Assembly (NCBI GenBank): GCA_947378515.1
Contig: CANCKG010000033.1
Coordinates: forward strand, 1-6,845
DNA from: Gammaproteobacteria bacterium
GTDB taxonomy: Bacteria > Pseudomonadota > Gammaproteobacteria > CAISUE01
Reading direction: 5' to 3'
DNA: 6,845 nucleotides
Shown: positions 6,601-6,845 of the stretch, in pieces
How positions within the stretch are numbered: the first letter of the stretch is position 1
Layout of the letters: the number at the start of each line of letters is the position of its first letter
Translations under genes and position numbers: made by a program
Notes under the pieces: model-generated
What the model was told of the DNA's origin: nothing
The model's input: the letters and a program-made list of their open reading frames with translations, nothing else
The model's database searches: none

Positions 6601-6657
6601 TAACCAAGCAACCAGCGAATCAACACCATCAATAAATTTTTCGACGAAACTTAGCAT
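3637..6657 (-). CDS. icmB: Dot/Icm type IVB secretion ATPase IcmB/DotO (VirB4-like)
   Basis: This 1006-residue protein is close to the ~1009 residues of L. pneumophila IcmB/DotO, the VirB4-family ATPase at the cytoplasmic base of the Dot/Icm machine that injects effectors into host cells. It works with the ATPase DotB. The N-terminal ~450 residues form the variable VirB4-like region. The C-terminal motor carries the Walker A motif ARPGSGKS (489-496, Lys495), Walker B RIVFDEFHR (799-807, Asp803-Glu804) and a downstream LLSQSLDDFD (834-843) with the conserved Gln837. All core ATPase residues are intact and there is no frameshift. The ATG at 6657 is well supported: AAGGGA lies 4 nt upstream and overlaps the icmJ stop, with 8 bp between the genes. 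This is the icmJ-icmB order of Legionella and Coxiella. What follows (mltB, gshA) differs from Legionella, where tphA and icmF come next. Confidence 0.96.
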   Translation of the reverse strand: MLSFVEKFIDGVDSLVAWLSASLKQTSESYCQLETADSDTVLVAHDGSLMSVIQIDGSKALIGAIEFSALHEGLTMGLQTGLSRPGRCIQVIFNYDNQYVAEKIEAIFKPARETAINVQLELNDLFDERVKYLSRYCADEEVYLVLWTRPALLTKEQLDQAMKIKGKILKDSKLPLIKRSQNIFAAIGDLRDPHDSFVRSVLNDLTAMEVRANLLDTHHSVFAMRKLADPDFTSADWEASLPGDRIPLKSYSNAMQDISDLFWPSLARQILPRDAVVKDLRTVRVGDRIYSCVFIDLFPKDIKNFNQLFQRTLATRIPWRISFLAESDGLKTIGFKSLLASILSFSSEQNKLLSDARNLLSYIAVNTDDAIVKLQVTATVWAPADNLPLLRIRTAELAKAIEGWGSCDVSEISGDPYAGYISSLLGVSNESVATAAVAPLADVVYMLPFTRPASPWEQGALLLRSPDGKLWPFQPGSSAQSTWIDLIYARPGSGKSVLSNTINLALCLSGGLKRLPRIAIVDIGPSSSGLISLLKEALPIEKQHFVSYQRLRMTPDYSINPFDTQLGCRFPTAQDRSFLVNFITLLATPLGSTRPYDGIGDMVGLIVDELYKNLADANKPYIYTPNIEPVVDAILEEIGFMKDNKSTWWEVTDALFMAGFQHEAMLAQRYAMPLLADATSICRSTTIEDLYGKVIAPTGETLVAAFARMISSAVREYPVLSRVTKFDLGDARIVSLDLDEVAKSGGEAADRQTAVMYMLARYILARHFYLTEDVVSDMPEIYQPYHYARAAELREDHKRIVFDEFHRTSKASAVRDQVIVDMREGRKWKVQIALLSQSLDDFDEVMIEFATAIYIMDAGPAQMLEKSAKVFGLSPTAKLALRTRVHGPRAGGATFLAQFYTKEGLHTQLLTLTLGPIELWAFSTTVEDALVRNALYKAIAPTEARRVLAALFPAGSVVSVLEKRLNQVKEEKGLISANDNASEIEKLTAEILREYKVNPDVKFLAK

Positions 6658-6668
6658 AAATTCCCTTA
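6658..6668 (-). promoter_or_regulatory. icmB ribosome binding site overlapping the icmJ stop
   Basis: On the minus strand the sequence is TAAGGGAATTT followed by ATG. The TAA is the icmJ stop and AAGGGA is a good Shine-Dalgarno match 4 nt before the icmB start. Ribosomes ending icmJ would sit on the icmB initiation site, so the two genes are probably translationally coupled and made in linked amounts. Confidence 0.75.
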
Positions 6669-6845
6669 GCTGGACGATGAAAGAGACAAAGAACTGCCGT
6701 CAGTCGTTTCTTGTTCAAGGGGGGCAAGCGCCAGCCAAGTCGCGATGACTTTAGCAAAACGCGCTTTTTGTGGTAATAAACGCACCGTTTTCAATAGGTG
6801 ATTGCGTGATTCCATCGCTAATTGACTGTTTAACAAAATGGCGCC
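6666..6845 (-). CDS. icmJ: Dot/Icm coupling-complex protein IcmJ/DotN, C-terminal end (partial)
   Basis: Only the last 59 codons are in the window; the start lies beyond the right edge. The visible stretch HLLKTVRLLPQKARFAKVI resembles, from memory, the C-terminal helix region of Legionella DotN, which is about 208 residues long. Position immediately before icmB is also that of icmJ in known Dot/Icm clusters. In L. pneumophila DotN binds the DotL ATPase and DotM in the coupling complex that receives effectors with IcmS, IcmW and LvgA. The visible part ends in a Thr/Ser-rich tail (TTDGSSLSLSSSS) that looks disordered and may be specific to this lineage. The zinc-binding cysteines expected earlier in the family cannot be seen. 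Confidence 0.88.
   Translation of the reverse strand, partial: GAILLNSQLAMESRNHLLKTVRLLPQKARFAKVIATWLALAPLEQETTDGSSLSLSSSS

Overview
The window most likely comes from a Legionellales-type gammaproteobacterium (Legionella/Coxiella/Aquicella/Berkiella relatives). The main evidence is at the right end: on the minus strand, the tail of icmJ/dotN is followed after 8 bp by a complete icmB/dotO. These are adjacent genes of the Dot/Icm type IVB secretion system, in the order known from Legionella pneumophila. The species cannot be named from the sequence alone.

Layout, left to right. (1) 1-539, plus strand: the 3' end of a biotin-dependent acyl-CoA carboxylase alpha subunit, best matching methylcrotonyl-CoA carboxylase; its 5' part lies outside the window. 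(2) 540-1045: a 506-bp gap between two convergent genes with no convincing gene. It is packed with perfect inverted repeats, some sharing an arm so that alternative hairpins exclude each other. It also holds two diverged, oppositely oriented copies of a roughly 75-bp sequence, each spanning a 31-codon open frame. (3) 1046-3306, minus strand: mltB (lytic transglycosylase lipoprotein) then gshA (glutamate-cysteine ligase of the rare Acidithiobacillus ferrooxidans type), joined by a 4-bp stop/start overlap and so probably one operon. (4) 3307-3636: a 330-bp gap carrying palindromes and a perfect 17-bp hairpin just beyond the icmB stop. (5) 3637-6657, minus strand: icmB/dotO. (6) 6666-6845, minus strand: the last 59 codons of icmJ/dotN.

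The genes form three functional blocks. icmJ and icmB form one transcriptional unit supplying a coupling-complex component and the VirB4-type ATPase of the secretion machine. mltB and gshA lie downstream in the same direction but behind a long hairpin-rich gap, so they are probably a separate housekeeping unit for peptidoglycan remodelling and the first step of glutathione synthesis. The carboxylase runs towards them from the other side. In L. pneumophila icmB is followed by tphA and icmF, so this window marks a break in that order. The least explained part is the hairpin-rich 540-1045 region.
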